Source: Polycladomyces zharkentensis (GTDB lineage: Bacteria; Bacillota; Bacilli; Thermoactinomycetales; JIR-001). From it: DNA of 64,000 nucleotides. Positions 53,031-61,803 of the stretch are shown here, piece by piece. Numbering within the stretch: position 1 is the stretch's first letter; the number at the start of each line of letters is the position of its first letter. The position numbers and the translations under genes are program-made. The stretch spans positions 1 through 64,000 of the forward strand of contig NZ_JAFHAP010000010.1 in NCBI RefSeq assembly GCF_016938855.1. The letters are read 5' to 3'. Under the pieces are notes generated by a model that saw only the letters and a list, made by a program, of their open reading frames with translations, was not told the origin of the DNA and made no database searches.

Positions 53031-53588
53031 TCAATATTCCGCTGATGAACTTTCCGCCGTCTCCACCGCGCTTTCCCATTCAAAAGCGGGTGATGTCGGA
53101 GATTCCTCCACGGCATGGGTTCGCGACAGTTTGGACCGTTGTCCCGGAGAAGACGGAACCCCCGGTGACTGTGACGGCCACCCGTACCAAAAAGGCGGGT
53201 ACATCGGCGGAGCATACGTATGATAATCGGGTGTGTAGGGAAACACTGGCGGACAGAAGCCGGCCGGGGGATTTGGCAAGGGCGGTATACCGGAACGAAT
53301 GGGTCTCGGAAAACCGGGTGGCTGGACCGGTGTCGGAATGCGCGGGACAACGGGACGACGGGGAGGAGGATCATACTGGCGGGAAGATTCCATCTCACCT
53401 GCGATTGCTTTCGAGCAGGCGGTATTCACCTTCACCCGACCGGTAGGCATTTTCACTTTGGTTCCCGGCGTCAATTCGTCTCCGTCACTCAACTGCGGGT
53501 TGAACTCTTTCAATTTGGCGACGGAAACACCGTAACGCGCCGACAGATCCTCCAGTGTTTCCCCCGATTGCACAATATGAATTTTCAT
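53031..53588 (-). CDS. LysM-domain spore coat/morphogenetic protein (SpoVID/SafA-like)
   Basis: A 185-residue protein with one LysM domain at the start (IHIVQSGETLEDLSARYGVSVAKLKEFNPQLSDGDELTPGTKVKMP, residues 3-48), followed by a Pro/Tyr/Trp-rich, low-complexity middle (PPFWYGWPSQSPGVPSSPG) and an acidic Ser-rich tail. SafA has an N-terminal LysM and SpoVID a C-terminal one; by layout this resembles SafA, by neighbour (YsxE-like) it resembles SpoVID. It probably sits at the spore cortex-coat interface. ATG at 53588 follows GGGAGGG. Confidence 0.75.
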   Translation of the reverse strand: MKIHIVQSGETLEDLSARYGVSVAKLKEFNPQLSDGDELTPGTKVKMPTGRVKVNTACSKAIAGEMESSRQYDPPPRRPVVPRIPTPVQPPGFPRPIRSGIPPLPNPPAGFCPPVFPYTPDYHTYAPPMYPPFWYGWPSQSPGVPSSPGQRSKLSRTHAVEESPTSPAFEWESAVETAESSSAEY

Positions 53589-53809
53589 TTGTTCTTCCCT
53601 CCCAAAAGGCTCCGCTGAAAAGAGGAACACGCTCCGACGATTCGGAAGCGTCCAGTATCACGGGCGAACATCTTCTTTACATCATATGCACCTGTGGGCG
53701 ATTTGCTCACTTTAACAAAAATGTTGCGATTTCGTTGGAGTGTGTAGTTGACGAGTTCGGGCGCAAATCGATATTGTAGGCTTGAAACCCTTTGACAGGA
53801 GCGATTGAG

Positions 53810-54628
53810 ATGAAAATCAAACCAAATCCCGTATGGTTTTTGGTCAGCATGCTCTCCTGTACAGCCTTGCTCCTCTTTGCAGGTGGATTTGTTCTCGGTG
53901 TCAGAGAGATATTGTCACCACCGGACGCACCGTCCGTCCCCGCTTCTGCCGGCAAACAGGAGCGGACGAGTGTTACTGCGGGTAACGGGCTCCTGGTCGG
54001 TATGGGTGATTCATTGACCCGGGGGACGGGGGATCTCTCCGGTAAAGGGTATATCGGGTACGTCCGGGATGCCCTGGAAAAGCAAACCCGGCATCCCGTA
54101 GGTCTGGTCAATCTGGCGGTCAAAGGTCAGACCTCCAGCCAATTGGCGCAACAAACCGACGAACCGCGTGTTCGTCAACTGGTACGTTCCGCCCGCTGGA
54201 TCACCTTTACCATCGGTGGAAACGACCTGTTCAGGGGGAGCGGTGGTCCGGACCGCATCAACACGGATGCATCGGAACAAGCCCTCCGGCTGTATGAGCG
54301 AAATCTGCGACACATTCTGGACAATATTCGCAAACACAATCCGAATGCTCCCGTTTTCGTGTTCGGTTTGTACAACCCGTTCGGGGACTTGGCGGGAAAT
54401 GACCAAACTTCCCGTCTCATCTGGGAGTGGAACCATACACTGCAACGCGTGGCCAATCAGTATCCCCGTGTGGTGGTGGTACCCACGTTCGACCTGTTTC
54501 AACTGAATCCCGGCCGATATCTTTACAGCGACCATTTCCACCCCAACTCGGACGGTTATCGCTTGATGGCCCAACGGTTGATCCAAGTGATGAATCCGTC
54601 AAGCGGAGGTGACACCCATGCCCAATGA
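53810..54628 (+). CDS. Secreted SGNH/GDSL hydrolase (YpmR-like)
   Basis: A 272-residue protein with an N-terminal signal or anchor (NPVWFLVSMLSCTALLLFAGGFVLG). SGNH blocks: GMGDSLTRGTGD (Ser), VNLAVKGQTSSQL (Gly), TIGGNDLFRG (Asn), and DHFHPNSDGYRLMAQ (Asp-His). Such esterases act on lipids, acylated sugars or peptides; the substrate is unknown. ATG at 53810 has AGGAG upstream. Its end overlaps the following ABC ATPase gene by 11 bp, implying an operon. Confidence 0.87.
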   Translation: MKIKPNPVWFLVSMLSCTALLLFAGGFVLGVREILSPPDAPSVPASAGKQERTSVTAGNGLLVGMGDSLTRGTGDLSGKGYIGYVRDALEKQTRHPVGLVNLAVKGQTSSQLAQQTDEPRVRQLVRSARWITFTIGGNDLFRGSGGPDRINTDASEQALRLYERNLRHILDNIRKHNPNAPVFVFGLYNPFGDLAGNDQTSRLIWEWNHTLQRVANQYPRVVVVPTFDLFQLNPGRYLYSDHFHPNSDGYRLMAQRLIQVMNPSSGGDTHAQ

Positions 54629-55547
54629 ATCCACACCCGTCTTGTCGGTTGAGGATCTGACCAAAACAATCGGTTCGCGTACCATCGTGGACCGCGTTTC
54701 CTTCGAAGTAAACCCTGGGGAGATCTTCGGCTTTCTCGGACCCAACGGCGCGGGGAAAACGACCACGATCCGCATGCTGGTCGGGCTGATCCGGCCCACT
54801 GCAGGATCGATCCGCATCGCCGGCCATGATTTGCAAACCGACTTTTTGCGTGCGATCCGCCATGTCGGTTGCATCGTGGAAAATCCGGAGATGTACCCCT
54901 ACCTGACCGGAAGAGAAAACCTGGAGATTTTCGCCCGTATGCAGGGAGATGTCAGCACGGAGCGAATCGAGGAAGTCGTCCGGTTGGTGGAGCTGGAGCA
55001 CCGCATCGACGATCGCGTCAACACCTATTCACTCGGGATGCGGCAACGGCTCGGCATTGCCCAGGCCTTGCTGGGGCGTCCCTCGTTGCTCATATTGGAT
55101 GAACCGACCAACGGACTGGACCCGGCCGGAATCCGAGAGCTGCGGGCGTTTGTCCGGCAATTGGCCAAAACGGAAGGCATCAGTGTGTTCATCTCCAGCC
55201 ACATTTTGCATGAGGTGCAATTGATGTGCGACCGGGTCGCCATCATCCACCAGGGCCGCTTGGTCAAAACCGGTACCGTCCAGCAGTTGTTGGCAGGATA
55301 CCCCCGTGTGGAGTGGCGCCTGCAATCCGTTGAGAAAGGCGAACAGGTATTGCGTTCCCTACCCGATGTAGTGGTCTTGGAGACAACCGAAGACGGCAAC
55401 GTGTTGACACAGATGCCGGAAGAGCGAATTGCCCAAGCCAACCGCGCCTTGTTGGAAGCGGGAGTGGACGTGTTCGGCATCTGGCAGAAACGACCCACAT
55501 TGGAAGACTTATTCCTGGAGACGACGGAGGGGAGCCACATTGCGTAA
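54618..55547 (+). CDS. ABC-2 type transporter ATP-binding protein
   Basis: A 309-residue ATPase: Walker A GPNGAGKTTTIRML (about 45), signature YSLGMRQRLGIAQALLG, Walker B LLILDEPTNGLDP, H-loop SSHILHEV. The C-terminal 80 residues are the extra domain common in CcmA/YhaQ-like exporters. It works with the permease encoded next to it. ATG at 54618 has GGAGG eight bases upstream inside the end of the SGNH gene. Confidence 0.93.
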   Translation: MPNESTPVLSVEDLTKTIGSRTIVDRVSFEVNPGEIFGFLGPNGAGKTTTIRMLVGLIRPTAGSIRIAGHDLQTDFLRAIRHVGCIVENPEMYPYLTGRENLEIFARMQGDVSTERIEEVVRLVELEHRIDDRVNTYSLGMRQRLGIAQALLGRPSLLILDEPTNGLDPAGIRELRAFVRQLAKTEGISVFISSHILHEVQLMCDRVAIIHQGRLVKTGTVQQLLAGYPRVEWRLQSVEKGEQVLRSLPDVVVLETTEDGNVLTQMPEERIAQANRALLEAGVDVFGIWQKRPTLEDLFLETTEGSHIA

Positions 55548-56532
55548 TTTCGCGGGTTTGGTCTACAACGAACTGCTGAAAGTGTTGCGCAAACGGCGAA
55601 TCCTGGTCGTCCTGCTGATCTTGGCCGTACTGATTCCCATCTTTACCTACGCCCAATACCGCACCGTGCAAAATACCGTGAAACAGTTGGGCACCTCCGA
55701 CTGGCGTGCCGTCGTGCAACAACAAATCATCGACATGCAAAACCGCCTGTCTTCCAGCCGCGTGCCGGAGGAATGGAAAAACTGGATTCGCCTCAACATA
55801 CAACAGCAACAATATTACCTGGATCACAACATCAACCCGACCAGCCCCGGAGCACCCACATTCGTCCGAAAATTTGCGGAAGAATCGTTGTCCCTTTTTC
55901 TCCCGCTGCTGGTGGTGGTGATCGCATCGGACATGGTTTCATCCGAGTACGGGGCGGGCACCATCAAATTGCTCCTCACCCGGCCGGTTCGCCGCAGTCG
56001 CGTATTGTGGAGCAAGTTTGTCGCCCTGCAGTTGGCGGTGGCACTGATGTTGCTGTTGAGTGCCATTTTGTCTTATGTGATCTCCGGGGCGCTGTTCGGA
56101 TACTCCGGATGGACGATGCCTGTGCTCACCGGTTTTCAGGAGCGCGGCGGAGAGCTGATCACCACGCATGTCCATCTGGTGCCGCAATGGCAATACATTC
56201 TGATGAGCTACGGACTGGCATGGTTCGCTTGCGCCGCTGTGGCCACCATCTCGCTGATGGTGTCGGTGTTGGTGCGCAGCACGGCCGCCAGTATGGGCAT
56301 CATGATGGCCGCCTTGATTTCCGGTACGCTGCTTTCCCAGCTGGCCCCTTCCTGGTCTGCGCTCAAATATCTGGCTTTCACCAATCTTGAGCTGACCAAT
56401 TTTCTTTCCGGCTCTCCGACAATGGTGGAGGGGTTGACGCTTCCTTTCTCCCTCGTCGTGCTGTCTCTCTGGTCGCTGGGCAGTCTTGTCGTCGCTTTTA
56501 CCGTTTTCACCCGGCGCGATGTGTTGGCATAA
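55540..56532 (+). CDS. ABC-2 type transporter permease
   Basis: A 330-residue membrane protein: first helix ILVVLLILAVLIPIFTYAQY, a 95-residue extracytoplasmic loop rich in Gln, then five helices with SSEYGAGTIKLLLTRPVRRSRVLWSKF, the typical ABC-2 motif. Export substrate unknown. TTG start at 55540 with GGAGGGG upstream, overlapping the ATPase stop. Confidence 0.9.
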   Translation: MRNFAGLVYNELLKVLRKRRILVVLLILAVLIPIFTYAQYRTVQNTVKQLGTSDWRAVVQQQIIDMQNRLSSSRVPEEWKNWIRLNIQQQQYYLDHNINPTSPGAPTFVRKFAEESLSLFLPLLVVVIASDMVSSEYGAGTIKLLLTRPVRRSRVLWSKFVALQLAVALMLLLSAILSYVISGALFGYSGWTMPVLTGFQERGGELITTHVHLVPQWQYILMSYGLAWFACAAVATISLMVSVLVRSTAASMGIMMAALISGTLLSQLAPSWSALKYLAFTNLELTNFLSGSPTMVEGLTLPFSLVVLSLWSLGSLVVAFTVFTRRDVLA

Positions 56533-56679
56533 GCTCCAGCACAGGAAGGAGTTACGGGCAAATTCCCTTGAGAGAAGCGTACTTTGTCCGCATCCTGCCC
56601 CCGGTTCGGATCGGTCACGCCTGATGAAGCGAGCCGGAAACGTGATGCAAGACGGTATGGATCAGACACGCCTCGCCGT

Positions 56680-56740
56680 AATAACGGGAACCGCACCTCT
56701 CCCTGCACGATCCAAAGGGACGCCGGGTTGCGCGTTCCCG
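56680..56740 (+). terminator. Probable terminator of the ABC-2 exporter operon
   Basis: Stem AACGGGAACCGC/GCGCGTTCCCGTT with an inner CCTCTCCC...GGGA pairing, followed by TTTGTC. Upstream, 56549-56599 matches 34760-34810 on the opposite strand (diverged repeat). Confidence 0.55.
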
Positions 56741-56745
56741 TTTTG

Positions 56746-57609
56746 TCATCCATATGCCCGGATATCGAGCAGTTCAGATACCCTGACAAAGCGGTATCCC
56801 TCGCGGCGCAGACGCTGAATGATGCCGGGCAAGGCCTGTACCGTGTTTTGCAAATGGCCCCCTCTTCCCGTGGCCGAATGCATCAGAATGATCGATCCGG
56901 GACGAACGTGCGACAACACATTGGTCGCAAGGGCCGTCCCCGGAATGCCTGACCAATCGAGACTGTCCACATTCCACAAAATGATTTTGTACCCTTCCGC
57001 CACTGCCACCCGGATCACCGTTTCACTCAATGCGCCGTACGGCGGCCGGAAAAAACGGGGTCGCACGTTACCCACCCGATTCATCTCGCCACTCGCTCTC
57101 TGCAGTTCCGTTCGGACTTGTCCCGCCGATTGCCGCGACATCTTGGGATGACTCCACGAGTGATTGCCCACTTCGTGCCCTTCCCGCAACATGCGTTGAA
57201 ATACGCCCGGATAACGTTGAACCCGTCTGCCGACGACGAAAAAAGTGCCTTTGACCCCTGTTCGACGCAAGACATTCAGAATCTGCTGCGTGAATACCGC
57301 ATCCGGTCCGTCGTCAAACGTCAGGGCCACTTCCCGTCTGTTCATCGGCCCGCGCAAAATGACATCCCGGGGATAAAGCGAGGCCCAATCGATCGTCCGC
57401 GAATAGGGCGGACGCTGCCCGGGCCGCTCCGGCCCGCCGGAAAGCGGAGGCAACTGGCTGACTCCCGCCGGTACGGTGGGAATGGAAGGCGGAACGGAGA
57501 ACGGAGTGAGTATAGAAGGGAACTCCATTCGCAGCGTGGGAGCCGGAGTAACAACAGATGGCCATGCCGACGTCATCCAGGGGAAATGGGGATTGCCGTA
57601 ACCGAACAT
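56746..57609 (-). CDS. Polysaccharide deacetylase (NodB), PdaA-like
   Basis: A 287-residue protein without a clear signal peptide; the first 85 residues are Pro/Ser-rich. NodB domain from about 95: EVALTFDDGPDAVFTQQILNVL, GHEVGNHSWSHPKMSR (metal His pair), RFFRPPYGALSE, ILWNVDSLDWSG and GSIILMHSATG. Expected to deacetylate peptidoglycan (for example spore cortex muramic acid) or another N-acetylated polymer. ATG at 57609 has GGGAGGG upstream; the open frame above it crosses the divergent map gene promoter and is not coding. Confidence 0.88.
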   Translation of the reverse strand: MFGYGNPHFPWMTSAWPSVVTPAPTLRMEFPSILTPFSVPPSIPTVPAGVSQLPPLSGGPERPGQRPPYSRTIDWASLYPRDVILRGPMNRREVALTFDDGPDAVFTQQILNVLRRTGVKGTFFVVGRRVQRYPGVFQRMLREGHEVGNHSWSHPKMSRQSAGQVRTELQRASGEMNRVGNVRPRFFRPPYGALSETVIRVAVAEGYKIILWNVDSLDWSGIPGTALATNVLSHVRPGSIILMHSATGRGGHLQNTVQALPGIIQRLRREGYRFVRVSELLDIRAYG

Positions 57610-57817
57610 GCCGCACCCTCCCGATGAGTTGACACAGTGTAGCCTATGGGCGCATGGGCGAATCGGTGACAAATCCGCCGGAACGGTTGCCCCTGACTGG
57701 ATTCTGTTGTCGGCAATCACTTGCGAAACCGGCTCTCCATCCATGATCCCATTTTTGTCAATCTCCCGTTCGGTGTCATACGCTGTAAAAAACCACGAAT
57801 CGAGAATCGGAGGACCC

Positions 57818-58564
57818 ATGATCACGATCAAAACGGCTGAACAATTGAAACACATGCGGAAAGCGGGGCATTTGCTCGCGCTGTGCCACAAGCAAATCGC
57901 CCGGCGCATCCGGCCGGGCGTCACAACGCGGGAAATCGATTCATTTGTCGAGCAGTTTTTGAAAAAACATGGGGCCAAACCGGCACAAAAGGGGTACATG
58001 GGGTATCCGTACGCCACATGCGCATCCGTCAACGATGTGATCTGTCACGGATTTCCCGATGAAGAGCCGCTGAAAAACGGTGACATCGTCACCATCGACA
58101 TGGTGGTCAATCTTAATGGTTGGCTGGCCGATTCCGCTTGGTCCTACCCTGTGGGGACCGTTTCCCCACGCCCGCGCAAATTGCTGAAGACCACCCTGCA
58201 GGCGCTGGAAGCCGGTATCCGCCAAGCCGTGATTGGAAATCGGATCGGTGACATCGGTCACGCGATTCAATCATTGGCGGAAAAGGAGGGTTTCTCGGTG
58301 GTTCGACAATTTGTCGGTCACGGAATCGGGCAACGGATTCACGAAGACCCTGTCATCCCTCACTTCGGTCGCCCCGGCACCGGCCTGTGTTTGGAAGAAG
58401 GCATGGTGATCACCATCGAACCCATGCTCAATATGGGCGATTGGCAAGCCAAAATTGATTCCAACGGCTGGACCGCCCGCACAGTGGACGGGCAATGGTC
58501 CGCCCAATATGAACACACGGTCGCCATCACATCGGACGGACCGCAAATATTGACCAAGTTGTAG
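57818..58564 (+). CDS. map: Methionine aminopeptidase, type I
   Basis: A 248-residue cytosolic metallo-enzyme removing N-terminal Met. Metal ligands visible: Asp94 (TIDMVV), Asp105 (LADSAWSY), His168 (FVGHGIGQRIHEDP), Glu201 (TIEPML) and Glu232 (YEHTVAIT); His77 (ICHGFPD) is the substrate-site His. ATG at 57818 follows GGAGG at four bases. Monocistronic; a second map is usually present in the ribosomal protein cluster of Bacillota, so this is likely the accessory copy. Confidence 0.95.
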   Translation: MITIKTAEQLKHMRKAGHLLALCHKQIARRIRPGVTTREIDSFVEQFLKKHGAKPAQKGYMGYPYATCASVNDVICHGFPDEEPLKNGDIVTIDMVVNLNGWLADSAWSYPVGTVSPRPRKLLKTTLQALEAGIRQAVIGNRIGDIGHAIQSLAEKEGFSVVRQFVGHGIGQRIHEDPVIPHFGRPGTGLCLEEGMVITIEPMLNMGDWQAKIDSNGWTARTVDGQWSAQYEHTVAITSDGPQILTKL

Positions 58565-58570
58565 GAGCGG

Positions 58571-59290
58571 TTACCGGTCTTCCACTCGAAGCGGACCGAT
58601 CTGCATCGGCTGAAAGGACAACGCCTGGTCTGGTTCCGCTTTGGTATCGATCAGTTGATATTGAGGACGGATCGTCCGTTTTTGCAGGTTGATGGGTGCC
58701 ACGATCAGTGCATCTTTGTAAGTATCCACCACAACAACGGGTTGCGGTTTTTTCGACACCAAATACCACTGCTGATTTTCGGCGACCAGTTCACCGCTGA
58801 TCCGTGCAGTGATCACCACCAACACGACAAGCACCAGTATCCCCGCCAGCAACCGCCTCCTGTGCAAACACTCGAACAGCACCCCGATCGCCGCGACGTT
58901 GAAAATGCAAAGTCCCCACCATTTGTAGGGGTGTTCCCAGTCAAAAAAGAATCCCATCTTGACACTCGTTACAAACCACAACGACAACGGGATCAACAGC
59001 GGGAACACAAATCGTCCGTACTGATGAATCCATGGAACTTGCAAGGACAAGATACCCAGCAGACAAATTAACACGATGATACTGACAGATAAGATCAGTG
59101 TATTGACGCTGATGTCCGCATACATGGACGGCAGACGGAAATACGACTTGTACCCGATCTCGGACAAGTACGCGGAAAAGTATCCCAAACCGGTAATGAC
59201 ACCCAACAACAATCCTTCCGGCAAAGAAATCCGCAGCGGACTCATCCGTTCCATGAGTTCATGAAGCCATCTTTCTTGTTTTGCTTCCAC
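58571..59290 (-). CDS. Multi-pass membrane protein of unknown function
   Basis: A 239-residue protein with an N-terminal cytoplasmic helix, four to five membrane helices (ISLPEGLLLGVITGLGYFSAYL, VNTLILSVSIIVLICLLGILSL, FVFPLLIPLSLWFVTSV, LLAGILVLVVLVVITARI) and a C-terminal soluble domain of about 65 residues. No family recognised. GTG at 59290 has GGAGAG nine bases upstream. It is convergent with map and divergent from the small COX4-like gene. Confidence 0.65.
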   Translation of the reverse strand: MEAKQERWLHELMERMSPLRISLPEGLLLGVITGLGYFSAYLSEIGYKSYFRLPSMYADISVNTLILSVSIIVLICLLGILSLQVPWIHQYGRFVFPLLIPLSLWFVTSVKMGFFFDWEHPYKWWGLCIFNVAAIGVLFECLHRRRLLAGILVLVVLVVITARISGELVAENQQWYLVSKKPQPVVVVDTYKDALIVAPINLQKRTIRPQYQLIDTKAEPDQALSFQPMQIGPLRVEDR

Positions 59291-59355
59291 GTCGTATCGC
59301 TCTCCTTTTATTGCGCCATACTGTAAAAAAACATCTATCGCGCAAGGTGAACAAA

Positions 59356-59640
59356 ATGAAATCAACCAACACCAACCACACTGAATTGCGTACCATGCTG
59401 CTGTCCTTTGCGGCCATGGTGGCGCTGAGTGCTGTCGCGTTTGCCCTCGTTTGGCTGCGGATGCCGCCCAATATGGTCATCCCGGTGATCTTGATATTGG
59501 CATTTGTCCAAGTGATTTTGCAACTGTATTCCTTCATGCATCTCAAGGAAAAGAAAAACAACGCTTTTCCCATACTGTTCATCAGCAGCGGCATCTTTTT
59601 CGGTCTGGTCTTCGCTTGGTACATGTGGTATACAAAGTGA
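59356..59640 (+). CDS. Cytochrome c oxidase subunit IV (CtaF-like), orphan
   Basis: A 94-residue protein with three helices: MLLSFAAMVALSAVAFALVW, MVIPVILILAFVQVILQLYSFMHL, ILFISSGIFFGLVFAWYMWY. The QLYSFMHL segment is the COX4-pro/CtaF signature. No other oxidase subunits adjoin it, unlike the complete qox operon at 43-47 kb; it may belong to a caa3 oxidase encoded elsewhere. ATG at 59356 follows AAGGTGAAC. Confidence 0.78.
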   Translation: MKSTNTNHTELRTMLLSFAAMVALSAVAFALVWLRMPPNMVIPVILILAFVQVILQLYSFMHLKEKKNNAFPILFISSGIFFGLVFAWYMWYTK

Positions 59641-60080
59641 TCACGGAAAAGCTTCCGGGTAACTCGGGTGAGCCTTTTCCTTGCTCTCTGCTGTTTCGCC
59701 CCAACCTCAAGGTTTAGGCTGGCGACGAACCAGTGATGCCGGGAACTGCCGTTCGGCCTGGTGACGTCTCAATTGAACACGGGATGTGGCTGATCATCCT
59801 GTATGTATCACTTTCCCGCTCTGACCTGCGCCCTGCAAGCATACAGATCAAGGACACTTGGAATCAGGGGGCGCAGGACGGGCAATGCATGTTCGCTCAA
59901 AAGACTTTTACCATGCGATGGGGTACCTGCGCTTTCGGGACCGATACGCAGTCGGGCTTCGGAACTCGCTTATCTGAACGATGGCGTCTGCATGAATGTC
60001 CAAACGGTCACCGGGAATCAATCTCTCTTAAGCACAGTCAGGGATGCCCATGATCCCCAAGAACCGCAATTGATCATCTG
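59641..60080. other. 440-bp region without a supported gene
   Basis: The sequence is GC-rich and has local pairable stretches (for example CCAGTGATGCCGG...CGGCCTGG near 59730-59765). Open frames on both strands are broken by stops. It may hold a decayed gene or an unrecognised structured RNA; I cannot assign it. Confidence 0.4.
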
Positions 60081-60380
60081 TCATGCCGGTTGTTGGGGGT
60101 TGACGGCATGCAAATGGCGCCACTTTCGATCCAGCAGCGTTTTCGCTTCCCGAACCGCCCGACTTTTCCAGTGCTCATGCTTTTTCAATACCCACCCGAC
60201 AACGGGACGGTCTCCCATCCAGATCCGTTCTTCCAAATAAATCTCCCATTGAAAACAACCCTTTTTTTTCACTTTGGCACGTAACGTGGAACCGGATGAA
60301 TTCGCTAATTCCAAAAAGACCCAGTCTCCCAAGGCCCCCTTGATCTCCACGGTGATTATACGACGGTCGGTGTTGAGCAT
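60081..60380 (-). CDS. Conserved-looking hypothetical protein
   Basis: A 99-residue soluble protein: beta-rich N-terminal half (RRIITVEIKGALGDWVFLELANSSGSTLRAKVKKKGCFQWEIYLEER) and a basic helical tail (KKHEHWKSRAVREAKTLLDRKWRHLHA). Family not recognised. ATG at 60380 follows GAAGGGAGAAC. It stands alone between two gaps. Confidence 0.55.
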   Translation of the reverse strand: MLNTDRRIITVEIKGALGDWVFLELANSSGSTLRAKVKKKGCFQWEIYLEERIWMGDRPVVGWVLKKHEHWKSRAVREAKTLLDRKWRHLHAVNPQQPA

Positions 60381-60565
60381 GAATGTGTTCTCCCTTCAGC
60401 CGATCACGGTGCATCTCTCTTTTGTTTTAACGTATGTCACAGCCGGGTGCAACCGGTCTTTCCCCGCACGACGGTTGACATGACACCGCTTGGTGAAGCT
60501 AGCACTACAAATTTCTGGTATTCAGTTATCATGGAAATGGGATTGGACAACCACATGGTGGATTT

Positions 60566-60640
60566 CGGCCCGGACCATTCGGACCGGGTGTTTTTTGAGA
60601 CAAAAAAAGCAAGGGGCGCGTTGCTCCCTTGCTTTTTTTG
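60566..60640. terminator. Two adjacent terminators
   Basis: First, CCCGGACC-ATTC-GGACCGGG with GTTTTTTG (plus strand, 60568-60597), implying a transcript from the left, although 60381-60560 contains no convincing gene and may encode a small RNA. Second, AAAAAAAGCAAGGG-GCGCGTTGCT-CCCTTGCTTTTTTT (60604-60640), which ends the ilvE transcript on the minus strand. Confidence 0.8.
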
Positions 60641-60658
60641 ATACCCTTCAATTGACCG

Positions 60659-61567
60659 TCATCCGGCGTGTACCCCGACGGCGGATTCCGGGTAAACCTT
60701 TACGCCGTCCACCCGCACCAACCGACGGAACTCCGCCAGCAGTTGGCGTGTGATGGGACCCGGTTTGCCGTCGCCGATCTCCCTGCCGTCCACGTTGACG
60801 ACCGCGATCACTTCGGCGGCGGTTCCCGTCAAAAACGCCTCATCCGCCACATAGACGTCATGCCGCGTAAACGGCTCTTCCTTGACCGGGAGTTGCAGCT
60901 GATGGGCCAAATCGATGATGGCTTGGCGGGTGATGCCCTCCAGCGCTCCCACATAGCCCGGCGGGGTGTACAGCACACCGCGTTTGACGATGAAGATGTT
61001 GTCCCCCGATCCTTCCGCCACATAGCCGTCGGAATTCAACATCAGGGCTTCACCCACACCCGCGCGGTTCGCTTCGATTTTCACCAAGATGTTGTTGAGG
61101 TAGTTGAGCGATTTGATCTTCGGATTCAAGGCGTCCGGTACGTTCCGACGGGTCGGAACAGTCACAATATGCAGACCCTTTTCATAGGTTTCCTGCGGAA
61201 ACAGACGAACCTGATCAGCGATGATGATCACTTCGGGCCGGCTGCATTTTTCCGGGTCCAAACACAACTCGCCCACACCACGCGAGACGATCAATCGGAT
61301 ATAGGCATCGCGCAATTGGTTTTTCCGCACCGTTTCCACCACGGCTTGTTCCATTTCCTCCAACGTGTAGGGAATGCGGAGCATGATGGACTTGGCCGAA
61401 TCGTACAAGCGTACGAGATGCTCCCTCAGTCGGAACACGTTGCCGTCGTAAACACGGATGCCCTCAAACACACCGTCCCCGTATAGAAAACCGTGGTCGA
61501 ACACGGATACCTTGGCATCTTCTTTTTTGACATACTCTCCACTCATGTAAACCCATCGTTCTGTCAC
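60659..61567 (-). CDS. ilvE: Branched-chain amino acid aminotransferase
   Basis: A 302-residue fold-type IV PLP enzyme making Leu, Ile and Val from their 2-oxo acids with glutamate. Features: VSVFDHGFLYGDGVFEGIRVYDGNVFRLREHL, the PLP Lys in NPKIKSLNYLNNILVK, EALMLNSDGYVAEGSGDNIFIVK and DEAFLTGTAAEVIAV. GTG start at 61567 with GGGAGG nine bases upstream. A ykkC-type riboswitch with terminator lies immediately upstream, so expression is controlled by a nucleotide signal. Followed by a terminator. Confidence 0.95.
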   Translation of the reverse strand: MTERWVYMSGEYVKKEDAKVSVFDHGFLYGDGVFEGIRVYDGNVFRLREHLVRLYDSAKSIMLRIPYTLEEMEQAVVETVRKNQLRDAYIRLIVSRGVGELCLDPEKCSRPEVIIIADQVRLFPQETYEKGLHIVTVPTRRNVPDALNPKIKSLNYLNNILVKIEANRAGVGEALMLNSDGYVAEGSGDNIFIVKRGVLYTPPGYVGALEGITRQAIIDLAHQLQLPVKEEPFTRHDVYVADEAFLTGTAAEVIAVVNVDGREIGDGKPGPITRQLLAEFRRLVRVDGVKVYPESAVGVHAG

Positions 61568-61590
61568 TCCAAGACCCCTCCCGAGAAAGT

Positions 61591-61748
61591 AAAAATAAAA
61601 AAGCCTTTTCCGTGCAGGTCAAACGAAACGTCAGAACCTGCCGCACGAGGCTTTTATCCCCACGGTGTACACCGGCTTAACGGTGTTGATACCGCTCGGT
61701 CGCAGACCTTCGCCGACCCGGCGAAGCGGAACCCTAGGTATCCTCCTG
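61591..61748 (-). promoter_or_regulatory. ykkC-family riboswitch (probably ppGpp class, subtype 2a) with terminator, controlling ilvE
   Basis: Minus-strand reading gives the ykkC signature blocks in order: CCTAGGGTTCCG (61738-61727), a P1-P2 stem CTTCGCCGGGTCGGCGAAG, GGTCTGCGACCGAGCGGTA (61708-61690), and ACACCGTGGGGATAAAAGCC (61668-61649). The 3' edge of the aptamer (AAGCCTCGTGC) is also the 5' arm of a terminator whose other arm (GCACGGAAAAGGCTT) is followed by TTTTTTATTTTT. Ligand binding would hold that arm and allow read-through, an ON switch. Guanidine-I, ppGpp and PRPP classes share this core; ppGpp members control branched-chain amino acid genes, so ilvE favours ppGpp. Confidence 0.75.
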
Positions 61749-61803
61749 ACTGAGCAATGATTTCGAATATTGAGGATTATTATAAACCCCCTCCCGCTTG
61801 ATG

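Noticed and set aside
56650-56745. T-box-like GGGAACCGC element
   Set aside because: No specifier stem or full T-box sequence, and the downstream gene is convergent; better explained as a terminator hairpin.
59803-60240. 145-residue plus-strand open frame
   Set aside because: No ribosome site, odd composition, and its second half is antisense to the 60081-60380 gene.
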